A stretch of 61,670 nt of DNA from Chryseobacterium candidae (GTDB lineage Bacteria > Bacteroidota > Bacteroidia > Flavobacteriales > Weeksellaceae), in contig NZ_SDLV01000013.1 in the NCBI RefSeq assembly GCF_004916905.1, positions 1 to 61,670 on the forward strand. The letters run 5' to 3'. The position numbers were made by a program, and so were the translations under genes. Shown here piece after piece: positions 6,790 to 16,877 of this stretch. The notes under the pieces were generated by a model that worked only from the letters and a program-made list of their open reading frames with translations, searched no databases and had not been told where the DNA came from. Within the stretch, counting starts at the first letter, position 1. The number at the start of each line of letters is the position of its first letter.

Positions 6790-9258
6790 ATGAATAGAAC
6801 GATCCTTTTTGCTTTCATTTTCACACAGAATCTCCTTTTTGCACAGTTTTCACAAAGAAGCTTGTCTTCAGAGAACTGGCAGTTTAAAAATTCAAAAGAT
6901 CAAAAATGGCTTCCTGCGAAAGTACCTGGAACTGTTCATCTGGATTTATTGGATAATAAGATCATTCCTGATCCTTTTAAGGATGAAAATGAAAAGAAAG
7001 TACAGTGGATTGAAAATGAAGACTGGGATTATCAGGCAGCATTTACAGTCTCTTCCCAGGAATTAAAGAACGATAATATTGATCTTGTTTTTAACGGATT
7101 AGATACATTTTTCGAAATCTATCTTAATGGTCAGCTGCTGAAGAAAACAGACAATATGTTCAGAAAATGGACAATTTCTGTAAAGCCATATTTGAAATCG
7201 GGTAATAATACATTGCAGATTAAATTTAAATCTGCCGTGAATACCGGAAAGGAATTAGCAAAAAAAGTTCCGTTTACAATGCCGGAATCACCCAGAAGCT
7301 TTGTAAGAAAAGCACAATACCAGTTCGGATGGGATTGGGGACCAAGACTGGTTACTGCAGGAATATGGAAAGACATTCAGCTCGAATTTTGGAATAATGC
7401 TAAAATTATTACCGTCAAAGATATTCAGAAGAGAGTTTCTGACACTTCTAATGATTTGCGCTTTGACATAGAAATTTATGCTCAAAATGCCGGAGATTAT
7501 ACCTTGGATCTTAATACAACTCACCAAAAAATATCTTTAAAAAAAGGAAACAATACAATATCAGTTCCTTATGAAACAAGCGGGATGAAGCTCTGGCAGC
7601 CAAACGGACGTGGTGAAGCTCATCTCTGTGATTTTGAAGTAAAGCTGTCAAAAGATCAGAAAAATATTGATGCTAAAAATATCAGGATAGGATTAAGAAC
7701 AGTTGAATTAGTGCAGGAAAAAGACGAAAAAGGAAAATCTTTCTATTTTAAAGTGAATGGCCAGCCGTTATATATCAAAGGAACGAACTGGATTCCGGGA
7801 GACAGCTTTTCTCCGAGAATGACCAAAGAAAAATATCAGAAACTGATCAAAGACACCAAAGATGCCAATATGAATATGATCCGTATCTGGGGCGGAGGTA
7901 TTTATGAAGATGATGAATTTTACAAAGCCTGCGATGAAAACGGTATTTTAGTCTGGCAGGATTTCATGTTTGCAGGAAGCTTTTATCCGGCAGATGAAGC
8001 CTTTTTAAACAACGTAAAAGAAGAAGTAAAAGATCAGGTCAACAGGCTGCAGAATCATCCATCCATTGCTTTGTGGTGCGGGAATAATGAAATTGATGAA
8101 GCCATTGTCAACTGGGGATATCAGAAACAGTTCAACTATTCAAAAAATGATTCATTACAGGTCTGGAAAGATTATAAAAAACTCTTCCATGAGGTAATTC
8201 CCAATGCATTGGCTGAAAACCTGAAGTCTGATAAAAATATATACTGGCCAAGCTCTCCCTCCATTGGCTGGGGACATAAAGAAAGCCTTACAGAAGGAGA
8301 TTCCCATTATTGGGGCGTTTGGTGGGGCGAACAGCCATTCGAAATTTACAACGAAAAAGTAGGCCGTTTCATGTCTGAATACGGTTTTCAGGGCACGCCA
8401 AGCCTTGAAACCACAAAATCAATGTTTTCCGGAATTCCGGATTTAAACCTTCAGAATCCAACCATAAAAGCCCATGAAAAGCACACCCGTGGCTGGGATA
8501 TTATTAATGAATACCTGAAGCGTGATTACAAAATTCCAACGGACTTTGTACAATACAACTATGTTTCACAGCTCTTGCAGGCAAGAGGAATGCAGATCGC
8601 TATTGAAGCCCATCGCCGTGCAAAACCTTATAATATGGGAACGCTGTATTGGCAGCTTAACGATTGCTGGCCGGTGGTTTCATGGTCTTCTATTGATTAC
8701 CTTGGAAACTGGAAAGCCTTCCATTATCAGGCGAAAAGAAGCTTTGAGCCTGTGTTGGTGTCCATTGCTGAAACAGAAAAAAGCTATGACATTTATCTGA
8801 TCAGTGATCTTGTGAAAGAACTTAATTCAGATATCAAATTTGAACTCATTGATTTTAAAGGAAAAACACTTTGGAAAAGCAATCATTCAGATAATATAAA
8901 AGCTGATGTAAGTAAGAAAATACGAAGTATCAGTAAATCAGAACTGGGTCAGTTTGATTTGTCTAAAGCTGTTTTAAAGATCAGTTCTGAAAAAGATACA
9001 ACATTTGAAAAGCTGTTCTTTTTTAATAAACCAAAAGATCTGAAACTTTTAAAACCTGAGATTAAAATCAGAAAAATATCACCAACAGAAATTGAAATTT
9101 CAACAGATATGCTGGCTAAGGACATTTATTTGATTGGTGATACCCATTTCAGCGATAATTTTTTTGATCTCTTACCCGGAACTCCCAAAAGAATAATTCT
9201 CTCAAAGCCTTTGGAAAATATAGAGGTGATGAGTCTTTGGGAGGTGATAAAGAAGTAA
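6790..9258 (+). CDS. GH2 family beta-mannosidase, exported
   Basis: An 822-residue glycoside hydrolase family 2 enzyme predicted to remove beta-linked mannose from the non-reducing end of glycans. Residues 1-18 form a Sec signal peptide (ILFAFIFTQNLLFAQ), so the enzyme is likely periplasmic. Domain order is a jelly-roll (about 20-200), an immunoglobulin-like sandwich, a TIM barrel (about 300-640) and C-terminal sandwiches. The acid/base is E434 in WCGNNEIDEA and the nucleophile is E530 in MSEYGFQG. I chose the ATG at 6790 because it starts directly with the signal peptide; upstream sequence is a repeat. With glycosylasparaginase nearby it fits breakdown of the N-glycan core. Confidence 0.92.
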   Translation: MNRTILFAFIFTQNLLFAQFSQRSLSSENWQFKNSKDQKWLPAKVPGTVHLDLLDNKIIPDPFKDENEKKVQWIENEDWDYQAAFTVSSQELKNDNIDLVFNGLDTFFEIYLNGQLLKKTDNMFRKWTISVKPYLKSGNNTLQIKFKSAVNTGKELAKKVPFTMPESPRSFVRKAQYQFGWDWGPRLVTAGIWKDIQLEFWNNAKIITVKDIQKRVSDTSNDLRFDIEIYAQNAGDYTLDLNTTHQKISLKKGNNTISVPYETSGMKLWQPNGRGEAHLCDFEVKLSKDQKNIDAKNIRIGLRTVELVQEKDEKGKSFYFKVNGQPLYIKGTNWIPGDSFSPRMTKEKYQKLIKDTKDANMNMIRIWGGGIYEDDEFYKACDENGILVWQDFMFAGSFYPADEAFLNNVKEEVKDQVNRLQNHPSIALWCGNNEIDEAIVNWGYQKQFNYSKNDSLQVWKDYKKLFHEVIPNALAENLKSDKNIYWPSSPSIGWGHKESLTEGDSHYWGVWWGEQPFEIYNEKVGRFMSEYGFQGTPSLETTKSMFSGIPDLNLQNPTIKAHEKHTRGWDIINEYLKRDYKIPTDFVQYNYVSQLLQARGMQIAIEAHRRAKPYNMGTLYWQLNDCWPVVSWSSIDYLGNWKAFHYQAKRSFEPVLVSIAETEKSYDIYLISDLVKELNSDIKFELIDFKGKTLWKSNHSDNIKADVSKKIRSISKSELGQFDLSKAVLKISSEKDTTFEKLFFFNKPKDLKLLKPEIKIRKISPTEIEISTDMLAKDIYLIGDTHFSDNFFDLLPGTPKRIILSKPLENIEVMSLWEVIKK

Positions 9259-9315
9259 AATATATTCTGAAAAAATTATTTCAAGCAGTTATAAATTTTC
9301 GGCAGGTAGATCTCC

Positions 9316-9348
9316 AAACCTTATAGGTTTTCAAAACCTATAAGGTTT
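9316..9348. repeat. perfect 33-bp palindrome
   Basis: Two 16-base arms (AAACCTTATAGGTTTT and its exact complement) flank a single central C. It lies between the beta-mannosidase and the transporter gene. It lacks a T-run, so it is more likely a repeat element or a protein-binding or cruciform site than a classical terminator. Confidence 0.75.
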
Positions 9349-9450
9349 AGTACTGAAAGGTTTCATTAGAAATTCTACCGAAAAAAATATAAATTATACC
9401 CTTCCAACTCAAAAATCAGCCGTAAATTTGACCCATATTTTATTACAGTT

Positions 9451-10359
9451 ATGGTAAATTTTGTTCTGATTGCAGTGTGTATCATTGCAGGAATGGTATT
9501 CAAAGCAACAAAATCTATCCACCCCGATGCCCATAAAGGTATCAATACCTGGATTCTTTATCTTGCTCTTCCGGCAGTTTCGTTTAAATATCTGCCTAAA
9601 GTAAAATGGACAACAGAGATGCTGTTCCCCATTGCAGCAACATTTTTAATTTCTGTGTTCTGCTTTTTCTTTATGATGTTTTACAGTAAGAGCAGGGGAT
9701 ATTCAAGGCGGTCCAGAAGTACTTTGGAATTGGCAAGCGGATACAGTAATACTTCATTCATAGGATTTCCCTTAATCAGTGCCTTTTATGGTGAAGGGCT
9801 TCTGAGTATTGCGATTATCTGTGACCAGACGATGTTCTTTGCCCTTTCAACCCTCGGAATTATTGCTGCAGTAAAAGGAGGAAGTAAATCCGGAAAAATA
9901 AGTGCAATATTCATTGTAAAAAGGTTGGTTACGTTTCCTCCATTAATTGGATGTATTTCCGCTTTGGTGTTGTCGCAGTTTATTGACTTTACTGTTGCAG
10001 AGCCTTTCTTTGATAAACTAGCTGCTACGGTAAGCCCGTTAGCCTTATTTTCGGTTGGATTACAGTTGAAATTCAACGGATGGAAAAAACTGATTCCCCA
10101 GATGTCGATGTCGATGCTTTATAAATTGATTCTGGCACCTGCAATTGTTTTGGGAATGGCTTTATTATTGGGAATAAAAGGAAATGTGGCAAAAATTACA
10201 GTATTTGAAGCAGCAATGCCTACACTCGTTACCTCAAGTATCATCGCAGAACAGTTCAGGCTGAACACAAAATTAACCAACCTTATCATCGGAGTCAGTA
10301 TTATTGTAGGATTTATTACCTCTGCATTCTGGTATGAGATTACAGAACTTCTTTTTTAG
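9451..10359 (+). CDS. AEC family transporter
   Basis: A 302-residue inner-membrane protein of the auxin efflux carrier (AEC) family, with about ten hydrophobic segments arranged as two five-helix repeats. Recognisable blocks are YLALPAVSFKYLP (helix 2), ELASGYSNTSFIGFPLISAFYG (about 92-112) and FEAAMPTLVTSSIIAEQF (about 252-270), the two conserved crossover regions of the fold. Bacterial members carry organic acids or other anions, but the substrate cannot be read from the sequence. It stands alone, flanked by a palindrome upstream and a repeat A copy downstream. Confidence 0.88.
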   Translation: MVNFVLIAVCIIAGMVFKATKSIHPDAHKGINTWILYLALPAVSFKYLPKVKWTTEMLFPIAATFLISVFCFFFMMFYSKSRGYSRRSRSTLELASGYSNTSFIGFPLISAFYGEGLLSIAIICDQTMFFALSTLGIIAAVKGGSKSGKISAIFIVKRLVTFPPLIGCISALVLSQFIDFTVAEPFFDKLAATVSPLALFSVGLQLKFNGWKKLIPQMSMSMLYKLILAPAIVLGMALLLGIKGNVAKITVFEAAMPTLVTSSIIAEQFRLNTKLTNLIIGVSIIVGFITSAFWYEITELLF

Positions 10360-10418
10360 TCATTCATGAATCCTTTCTTCGATCCTTTCTGAATTTGTTT
10401 GTTCTTTTATCCGCACAC

Positions 10419-10519
10419 TTTGTCATTCCGTAGGAATCCAATATGTGGTGTTTGATAATATAGTTTTTTTGATAATAAGGTTTTGCAAACTGAAATGTTG
10501 AGATTCCTACGGAATGACA
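10419..10519. repeat. dispersed repeat family A, copy 2
   Basis: The left arm (TTTGTCATTCCGTAGGAAT, 10419-10437) and right arm (ATTCCTACGGAATGACA, 10503-10519) are almost perfect complements, separated by about 65 bp of A+T-rich sequence. Transcribed, it would form a long hairpin. The rest of this 270-bp gap holds no gene. Confidence 0.85.
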
Positions 10520-10632
10520 TAATGAAAACGGAGAATGTAGCGTTTAAATGTCTGTTAAAGGAGTACAAAAGAATCTCCACAAAGTTGCAGTTCTCTCAGG
10601 AAAAATTTAATTTTACACTTTAAATATTTCCC

Positions 10633-13080
10633 TTGCAATACGCTCAAATTGTTTTACCCCTGAATTTAAAAGGATCTTTCACGTATAAAGTTCCCGAAGA
10701 AATGATATCTGAAATCCAGCCCGGAATGCGTGTTCTGGTGCCGTTTGGCGGAAAGAAAATCTATACAGGAATCGTTTTTGAGCTTCATGATAATATACCA
10801 GAAAACTTTGTCGCCAAGGAAATTATCAGCATGCTGGATGATCAACCGATTCTTCCTCAGGGACAAATTGATTTCTGGAACTGGCTTTCGGAGTATTATC
10901 TGTGCAGTCTGGGGGAAATTTACAGGTTTGCATTTCCTTCTTCTTTGAAATTGGAAAGTGAGACCTATTTAAAATTAAAACCAGGAGCTATCATAGATTT
11001 TGAAAACCTGGATGTTAATGAAATGTATCTTATTCAGGCTCTGGAAGTACGGCAGCTGATTAATCTGACAGATATAGAAGCGTTTATTCCTAAAAAAGAT
11101 ATCATAAAAACCATCAATTCTCTTATTGATCTTCAGTACATTGAAATTGATGAGAAAATTGCTGAAAAGTATAAAGCGAAGGAAGTTGCTTATGTAAGAA
11201 TCAATGATGAGGTTTTGGCCAATCAGAATCTTACAGACATTCTTTTAAAGCTTAACAGGGCAAAGAAACAGAAAGATCTTTTCCTTCTTATTCTGGAAAA
11301 ACAGACGGAAAATCCTGAAGGTCATATTAAAAAATCTGAACTGTTCGAGGATGGTTATTTTGGATGCTCCCACTTCAAACCTTTGGCAGACAAAGGTCTT
11401 GTGGAGGAATACTTTATGCAGAAAGACAGGATTGAAAGTTATGAAGGAGAAATCGAGGAGCTTGAAGAGCTTTCCGAACAGCAGAAAACAGCAAAAGCTG
11501 AAATTGATGAGGCTTTTGAAGAAGGGAAGAATGTCCTGCTTCATGGCGTTACTTCATCAGGGAAAACCCATATCTATTTAGAGAAAATTGATGAATGCGT
11601 CCGCGACGGAAAGAATGTTTTGTTTTTGCTTCCGGAAATTTCGCTTACCAAACAGATCACCCAAAGATTAGAGAAAAAATATGGCAGACAGCTTGGTTTT
11701 TATCATCAAAAACTGACTGATTTTGAAAGAGTGGAAGTATGGAGAAGAATTAAACAGAACGACATCCGTATTCTGATCGGAACCCGTAATGCATTATTTT
11801 TACCTTACCAGAATCTCGGGCTTATTATAGTAGATGAGGAACACGATTCTGCGTACAGACCAAGGGAAGTTTCACCCTATTTTAATGCTAAAGACGCTTC
11901 TCTGGTTTTAGGCAGGCTGTATAAGGCAGGAGTTATTCTGGGATCAGCAACGCCTTCTGTCGAAAGCTACTACAGTGCCAGAAAAGATAAAATGAAATAC
12001 ATCTTTCTGAATGAAAGATTCGGGAATGTTAATTTACCGGAATACGAACTGATCAATTTCAAGGAAGCTCAGGAATCTAAAAAGGTGTCCGGAAATTTCT
12101 CTCTGAAACTTATTGAGGAGATAAAGAAAACGGTGGATGAAAAGAATCAGGCAATCGTTTTACACAATCGTCGTGGCTATTCCAATGTCATAGAATGTGA
12201 AAGCTGCGGCTATGTGAACTACTGTTCTAATTGTGATGTGGTAATGACGTATCACAAAGCGGCAAATGAAATGAAATGCCACTATTGCGGACAAAGAGCT
12301 TCAAAACCGAAAACCTGCCCGAAATGCAGTTCTGAAAACCTGAACGAAAGAGGAGTTGGAGTAGAGCAGATTCACGAAGAAGTTTCCAGACTGTTTCCTG
12401 AAAATGAAGTAGACAGAATGGATGTCGATTCCATGCGTAAGAAATTTGCCTACGAAAAATTGTACGAGAAGATTGAAGACCGGGAAACAGACATTATTGT
12501 AGGAACACAGATGATTTCAAAGGGATTGGATTTTGATCATATTGAGCTGGTTACGATTCCAAAAGCGGATTCCTTATTATATGTACAGGATTTCAGAGCG
12601 GAAGAAAGAGCGTATCAACTGATCACGCAGGTTTCTGGAAGAGCCGGAAGGGTTTCCGGAAAAGGTAAGATTCTTATTCAGACCTTTAATCCTGATCATT
12701 CTGTATTTCAGCTGATCAAGATGAACAATCCTGCCAAGATCTATAAATATATTCTTACAGAACGTCAGAAATTCCATTATCCGCCTTTCACCAAGCTGAT
12801 AATGATTGAATTGAAACACAGAAGAGAGGATAAAGCAGACCGGGCATCACAGTTTCTGGGTTCTATCCTCAGAAAATATCTTCCTGAAGAATGTGTTTTA
12901 GGTCCGGAAAGAGCACCGATTGCAAAACTGAATAACTTCTATCAGTTCCAGATTATGCTGAAGCTTCCCCGTGGGAAAAACTATGAAAAATTCAAAAGCA
13001 TGGTTTTGATAAGTTTGAAAGAATTTGATGAAATCACTGCATATCAAAGCATTAAAAAAGATGTTTTTGTTGATTTTTAA
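10633..13080 (+). CDS. priA: primosomal protein N' (replication restart helicase PriA)
   Basis: An 815-residue superfamily 2 helicase that recognises stalled forks and reloads the replicative helicase. The N-terminal DNA-binding domain (YAQIVLPLNLKGSFTY) is followed by Walker A G305VTSSGKT, the DEEHD box at 401-405, helicase motifs (GSATPSVES, HNRRGYSN, VGTQMISKGLDF, QVSGRAGR) and a zinc-binding insert with paired cysteines (ESCGYVNYCSNC, CHYCGQ, CPKCSS). The start codon is TTG: an in-frame stop lies only nine bases upstream and no ATG fits the conserved N-terminus. The gene stands alone. Confidence 0.96.
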   Translation: MQYAQIVLPLNLKGSFTYKVPEEMISEIQPGMRVLVPFGGKKIYTGIVFELHDNIPENFVAKEIISMLDDQPILPQGQIDFWNWLSEYYLCSLGEIYRFAFPSSLKLESETYLKLKPGAIIDFENLDVNEMYLIQALEVRQLINLTDIEAFIPKKDIIKTINSLIDLQYIEIDEKIAEKYKAKEVAYVRINDEVLANQNLTDILLKLNRAKKQKDLFLLILEKQTENPEGHIKKSELFEDGYFGCSHFKPLADKGLVEEYFMQKDRIESYEGEIEELEELSEQQKTAKAEIDEAFEEGKNVLLHGVTSSGKTHIYLEKIDECVRDGKNVLFLLPEISLTKQITQRLEKKYGRQLGFYHQKLTDFERVEVWRRIKQNDIRILIGTRNALFLPYQNLGLIIVDEEHDSAYRPREVSPYFNAKDASLVLGRLYKAGVILGSATPSVESYYSARKDKMKYIFLNERFGNVNLPEYELINFKEAQESKKVSGNFSLKLIEEIKKTVDEKNQAIVLHNRRGYSNVIECESCGYVNYCSNCDVVMTYHKAANEMKCHYCGQRASKPKTCPKCSSENLNERGVGVEQIHEEVSRLFPENEVDRMDVDSMRKKFAYEKLYEKIEDRETDIIVGTQMISKGLDFDHIELVTIPKADSLLYVQDFRAEERAYQLITQVSGRAGRVSGKGKILIQTFNPDHSVFQLIKMNNPAKIYKYILTERQKFHYPPFTKLIMIELKHRREDKADRASQFLGSILRKYLPEECVLGPERAPIAKLNNFYQFQIMLKLPRGKNYEKFKSMVLISLKEFDEITAYQSIKKDVFVDF

Positions 13081-13241
13081 CAATTTTTAACAAACTTTAC
13101 ACTCTTTTATAATGGAGCTGTGGTCCTTTATATAACAATAATTTCTACTTTTGGACGTTGATTAAGTGTTTGGCTCTTTTAATGAATGATTTAACCTTTC
13201 GTTTTTTACAGAGTCAAAACTATAGAACAAAAAGAAGATAG

Positions 13242-14711
13242 ATGGTAAATTTCAGAAAATATATTTCAAGTGCGGCGGTGTTGGCTTCTGGTCTTTTCCT
13301 GGCTCAATCTACCGTTTCTACCGTTCTTTATTCTCAGAATTATGACAATCAGAAAAGCAGTTTAAACCTGCCTTCACCCGTTACTACAATGGTGGAGAAG
13401 ACTGTTTTGTCAGCAAAAGAATTGGTAGACATTAATGTAAACACAATGATGGCGGATCCTGTGCTGAAAAATGCAACCTGGGGATTCGTAGTGTACGACC
13501 CGAAAACGAAGAAGATCATCTCTTCGTACAACGAAAATACTCCCTTAGTTCCTGCTTCTACAACCAAATTACTGACAACGGAAACCGCATTAAATATGCT
13601 GGGTGAAAACTACCGCTGGATGACTCAGCTGGAGTATTCAGGAACGATAGATGAAAACGGAGTTTTGAATGGAAATCTTTATGTGATAGGAAGCGGAGAC
13701 CCTTCTTTGGGAACAAACAAAGCAGGTGCAGCATCTTATAGAGATATTATTTCAGATTTCGTAGGCGGCGTTTCAAGAGAGGGAATCAAAAAGGTAAATG
13801 GTGATATTATCATTCAGACAGCGCTTTTCAAAGGCAATATTTCAATGCTTCCGGAAAATGTTGTATGGTTGGAAAACAATAACTATTATTTACCGGCAGG
13901 AAGTACCCGAGATATCAACCCGGCGAACGAAAAACTGATTGTCAAAAAAGGAGGTTTCTCCACAGAAAAGAAGTTTTTCTATGTTTCCCCTTACAATCAT
14001 CAGATGGTATATGCTGATAAATACGAAGGAAACGGAGCTTTAACAACCAAAATTCCTGATGCACCGGCTTACCTTGCCAACTCTTTCAGAACAACATTAG
14101 TAAAAAGCGGAATCCCTGTTACCGGGAAAGTTACTCCCAAAATGACAGATGCATCACCGGAAAACAGAAAAATGCTTTCAGCGTATAAATCACCAACTTT
14201 AAACGATATTATTTATTATACCAATCAGCACAGTGATAATTCATTGGCAGAAGCTTTGCTGAGAACAGTAGGATATCAGAAAATGGGTGACCAGACTTCA
14301 GAATCCGGAAGAATAGTAGTGACTAATCACCTTAAAGATGCTGGTTTTGATATGACCGGACTCAACTATATTGATGGGAGCGGACTTTCAAGAAGTAATA
14401 ATGTAACTCCTATTTCTCAGGTGAAGTTTCTTACTTCTCTGATGGATCAGAAATACTACAGATCTTATCTGACCTCTTTACCCATCGGAGGACAATCCGG
14501 AACACTCAAAAGAATGTTTAATGTAGGAGGGAACGGACAGGTTTTTGCTAAAACAGGAACTTTGAACAAAGTGAAAACATTAGCCGGTTATCTGAAAACC
14601 AATTCAGGAAAGACACTGGTTTTTTCTTTGATGGTAAATAACTATTCCGGATCAGTAGATATGGTGAAGAAAAGAATGGAAAAAATTCTTGAACCTGCAC
14701 TGGATCTTTAA
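13242..14711 (+). CDS. dacB: D-alanyl-D-alanine carboxypeptidase/endopeptidase (PBP4 type, S13)
   Basis: A 489-residue penicillin-binding protein of peptidase family S13, which trims or opens peptidoglycan cross-links in the periplasm. Residues 1-22 form a signal peptide (AAVLASGLFLAQS). The three active-site motifs are present: S106TTK109, the SDN motif in HSDNSLAEA and KTG in FAKTGTLNKV near the C-terminus. The region between about 130 and 310 is the extra domain typical of PBP4. It is followed by a terminator hairpin, so it is probably its own transcription unit. Confidence 0.93.
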   Translation: MVNFRKYISSAAVLASGLFLAQSTVSTVLYSQNYDNQKSSLNLPSPVTTMVEKTVLSAKELVDINVNTMMADPVLKNATWGFVVYDPKTKKIISSYNENTPLVPASTTKLLTTETALNMLGENYRWMTQLEYSGTIDENGVLNGNLYVIGSGDPSLGTNKAGAASYRDIISDFVGGVSREGIKKVNGDIIIQTALFKGNISMLPENVVWLENNNYYLPAGSTRDINPANEKLIVKKGGFSTEKKFFYVSPYNHQMVYADKYEGNGALTTKIPDAPAYLANSFRTTLVKSGIPVTGKVTPKMTDASPENRKMLSAYKSPTLNDIIYYTNQHSDNSLAEALLRTVGYQKMGDQTSESGRIVVTNHLKDAGFDMTGLNYIDGSGLSRSNNVTPISQVKFLTSLMDQKYYRSYLTSLPIGGQSGTLKRMFNVGGNGQVFAKTGTLNKVKTLAGYLKTNSGKTLVFSLMVNNYSGSVDMVKKRMEKILEPALDL

Positions 14712-14739
14712 AAAAATTTTATTTTATATATTATAACAG

Positions 14740-14770
14740 CCTTTTAATCATGAATTAAAAGGTTTTTTTT
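14740..14770 (+). terminator. rho-independent terminator after dacB
   Basis: Nine-bp stem CCTTTTAAT/ATTAAAAGG with a five-base loop and a run of eight T. It separates dacB from the aminopeptidase gene. Confidence 0.85.
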
Positions 14771-14794
14771 ATATTTGATTAAATTTTTCAAAAC

Positions 14795-16726
14795 ATGACA
14801 AAGTTGTACCTTTTGGTGTTGGGATTTTTATTTTCTCAACAATTTTATGCCCAGAAGCAAAGGCAAAATACGGATATGAAAGGATTAATCGAGAAAGAGA
14901 AAAAATCCTTCACCCAAAAGATGAATATCGGGAATATCAATCCCAATACCCTGAATTACGACTTGCAGTATCAGAGAATGGACGTGAGTCTGGATCCTGC
15001 GGTATATAATATCTCCGGATCAGTGACTTCTCACTTTAAGCCTAACCAAAATATAGGAAGCATTTATTTTGATCTTTCCAATTCATTAACGGTTTCCCAG
15101 GTGAAATATCATGGAACCAACATTACAAGCTTTCAGCAGCTTCCTTCAAAAGAACTGAAGATTGATTTTCCTGCTTCTATTCCTGCCAATACATTAGACT
15201 CTCTTACTATTTACTATGCAGGAGCACCATCCACCAGTAATGATGCTTTCAGAACTGCCCTCCAGAGCGGAACTCCGGTACTCTCCACTTTGAATGAGCC
15301 TTATGGTGCTCAGGATTGGTTTCCTACCAAGCAAAGTTTAAATGATAAAATTGAAAGATTTGATTTTAAGATTACAACTCCCTCCAATTACAGCGTGGCA
15401 GCCAATGGAAAACTGATGTCTGAAACCTTTCCTACAGGAAACACTAAACTTACTTTCTGGAGAACAATGTATCCTACACCGGCTTACCTCATTGCGCTCT
15501 CCATTACCAACTTTGTTAAGCTTACTGATACCATCGGAAATCCTCCTTTTCCTTTTGTGAACTATATCTATCCTTCCACAAATTCAAATGCCACCAGCAT
15601 AGCCAATATTAACTGGACCAAGCAGGTGATGAATACTTTTGAAACTTATTTTGGCTCTTATCCTTTCCGTAATGAAAAATACGGACATATGGAATTTATG
15701 TTTGGTGGCGGAATGGAACATCAAACCATGTCTTCTATGGGAGGTTGGGGCAGACAGCTTATCGCCCATGAACTTGCTCATCAGTGGTTTGGGGATAAAG
15801 TAACCTGTGGTGCATGGAATGATATCTGGCTGAATGAAGGTTTTGCAACTTTTGGAGAACATCTTGCCAATGAAAAACTATTGATGACCAATACAGAATT
15901 TTTGAATTACTTACAAGGTCAGTCCAATTATATTACCGCAAGTACAACAGGAAGTGTATATGTTCCGGATTCCGGACTTTCCAGCATCAATAGAATATTT
16001 GACAGCAGATTGTCTTACGCCAAAGGAGGATATGTACTGAGAATGCTGAAATGGATCTTAGGCGATGCCGTATTTTACCAGGCGCTTAAAGATTATCATG
16101 CAAGACCGAACCTGGCGTACAGCTACGCACGTACAGCTGATTTTAATGCGTCTTTGCTTCAGTCTACCGGGACGGATTTTACAGAATTTTTCAATGACTG
16201 GGTTTATGGAGAAGGATATCCTACCTACACCATCAAGTGGATGCAGGGTGGAAATCAGGCTTTATTTAAAGTTTCTCAGACACAAAGCAGTGCTACCGTT
16301 GGCTTTTTTGAAATGCCTTTACCTATTAAAGTGACGGGAACTTCAGGGCAGACAGCTTACTTTGTCCTTAATAATACATCCAATAACCAAAGCTTTTTAC
16401 AGTCGGTAACATTCCCGATCGCAAGTGTTCAGTTTAATTATGAATACCAGATTATTGAGAAAAACTCTACAGTTGTTCAGGATAATACCTTAAGTATTTC
16501 TTCTGTGGAGAAAGAAGATTTTGGTTTGTATCCGAACCCTGCAAAAAACGAAATTAATCTGAAAGGAATTAACAGAGCTATAGATTTTACAATTCATGCT
16601 ATAGACGGAAAGCTGGTTGGAAAAGGAACGTATCAGCCAGGTAAAGCGATTGGAATTGCAGAATTGATTCCTGGAGCTTATTTCATTACAATTGATGAAA
16701 AGAATATTAAATTTATCAAACATTAA
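14795..16726 (+). CDS. M1 family metallo-aminopeptidase with T9SS sorting domain
   Basis: A 643-residue zinc peptidase. A signal peptide (LYLLVLGFLFSQQFYAQ) precedes the N-terminal beta domain (about 45-240). The catalytic core carries the zinc site H325ELAH329 with E348 in WLNEGFATF, and an exopeptidase-style GGGMEHQTM motif near 302-310. The last 75 residues are a type A T9SS signal (FGLYPNPAKNEINLKG, then LIPGAYFITI), so the enzyme should be secreted or surface-bound. It lacks the C-terminal helical domain of the long aminopeptidase N. The likely job is extracellular peptide digestion. Confidence 0.93.
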   Translation: MTKLYLLVLGFLFSQQFYAQKQRQNTDMKGLIEKEKKSFTQKMNIGNINPNTLNYDLQYQRMDVSLDPAVYNISGSVTSHFKPNQNIGSIYFDLSNSLTVSQVKYHGTNITSFQQLPSKELKIDFPASIPANTLDSLTIYYAGAPSTSNDAFRTALQSGTPVLSTLNEPYGAQDWFPTKQSLNDKIERFDFKITTPSNYSVAANGKLMSETFPTGNTKLTFWRTMYPTPAYLIALSITNFVKLTDTIGNPPFPFVNYIYPSTNSNATSIANINWTKQVMNTFETYFGSYPFRNEKYGHMEFMFGGGMEHQTMSSMGGWGRQLIAHELAHQWFGDKVTCGAWNDIWLNEGFATFGEHLANEKLLMTNTEFLNYLQGQSNYITASTTGSVYVPDSGLSSINRIFDSRLSYAKGGYVLRMLKWILGDAVFYQALKDYHARPNLAYSYARTADFNASLLQSTGTDFTEFFNDWVYGEGYPTYTIKWMQGGNQALFKVSQTQSSATVGFFEMPLPIKVTGTSGQTAYFVLNNTSNNQSFLQSVTFPIASVQFNYEYQIIEKNSTVVQDNTLSISSVEKEDFGLYPNPAKNEINLKGINRAIDFTIHAIDGKLVGKGTYQPGKAIGIAELIPGAYFITIDEKNIKFIKH

Positions 16727-16877
16727 AATTTTAAATAAATATAGATATTGTCCTACTGTATTTATAGACTAATAGTGTTGAAAAGTGAAACCTTATCAAT
16801 TTTTTAGATTTAAACTTATAAAAGGTTTTATTTTACTGCCTTTTTAGTAAATTAGCACATCTAAAAAATTACTAAAA

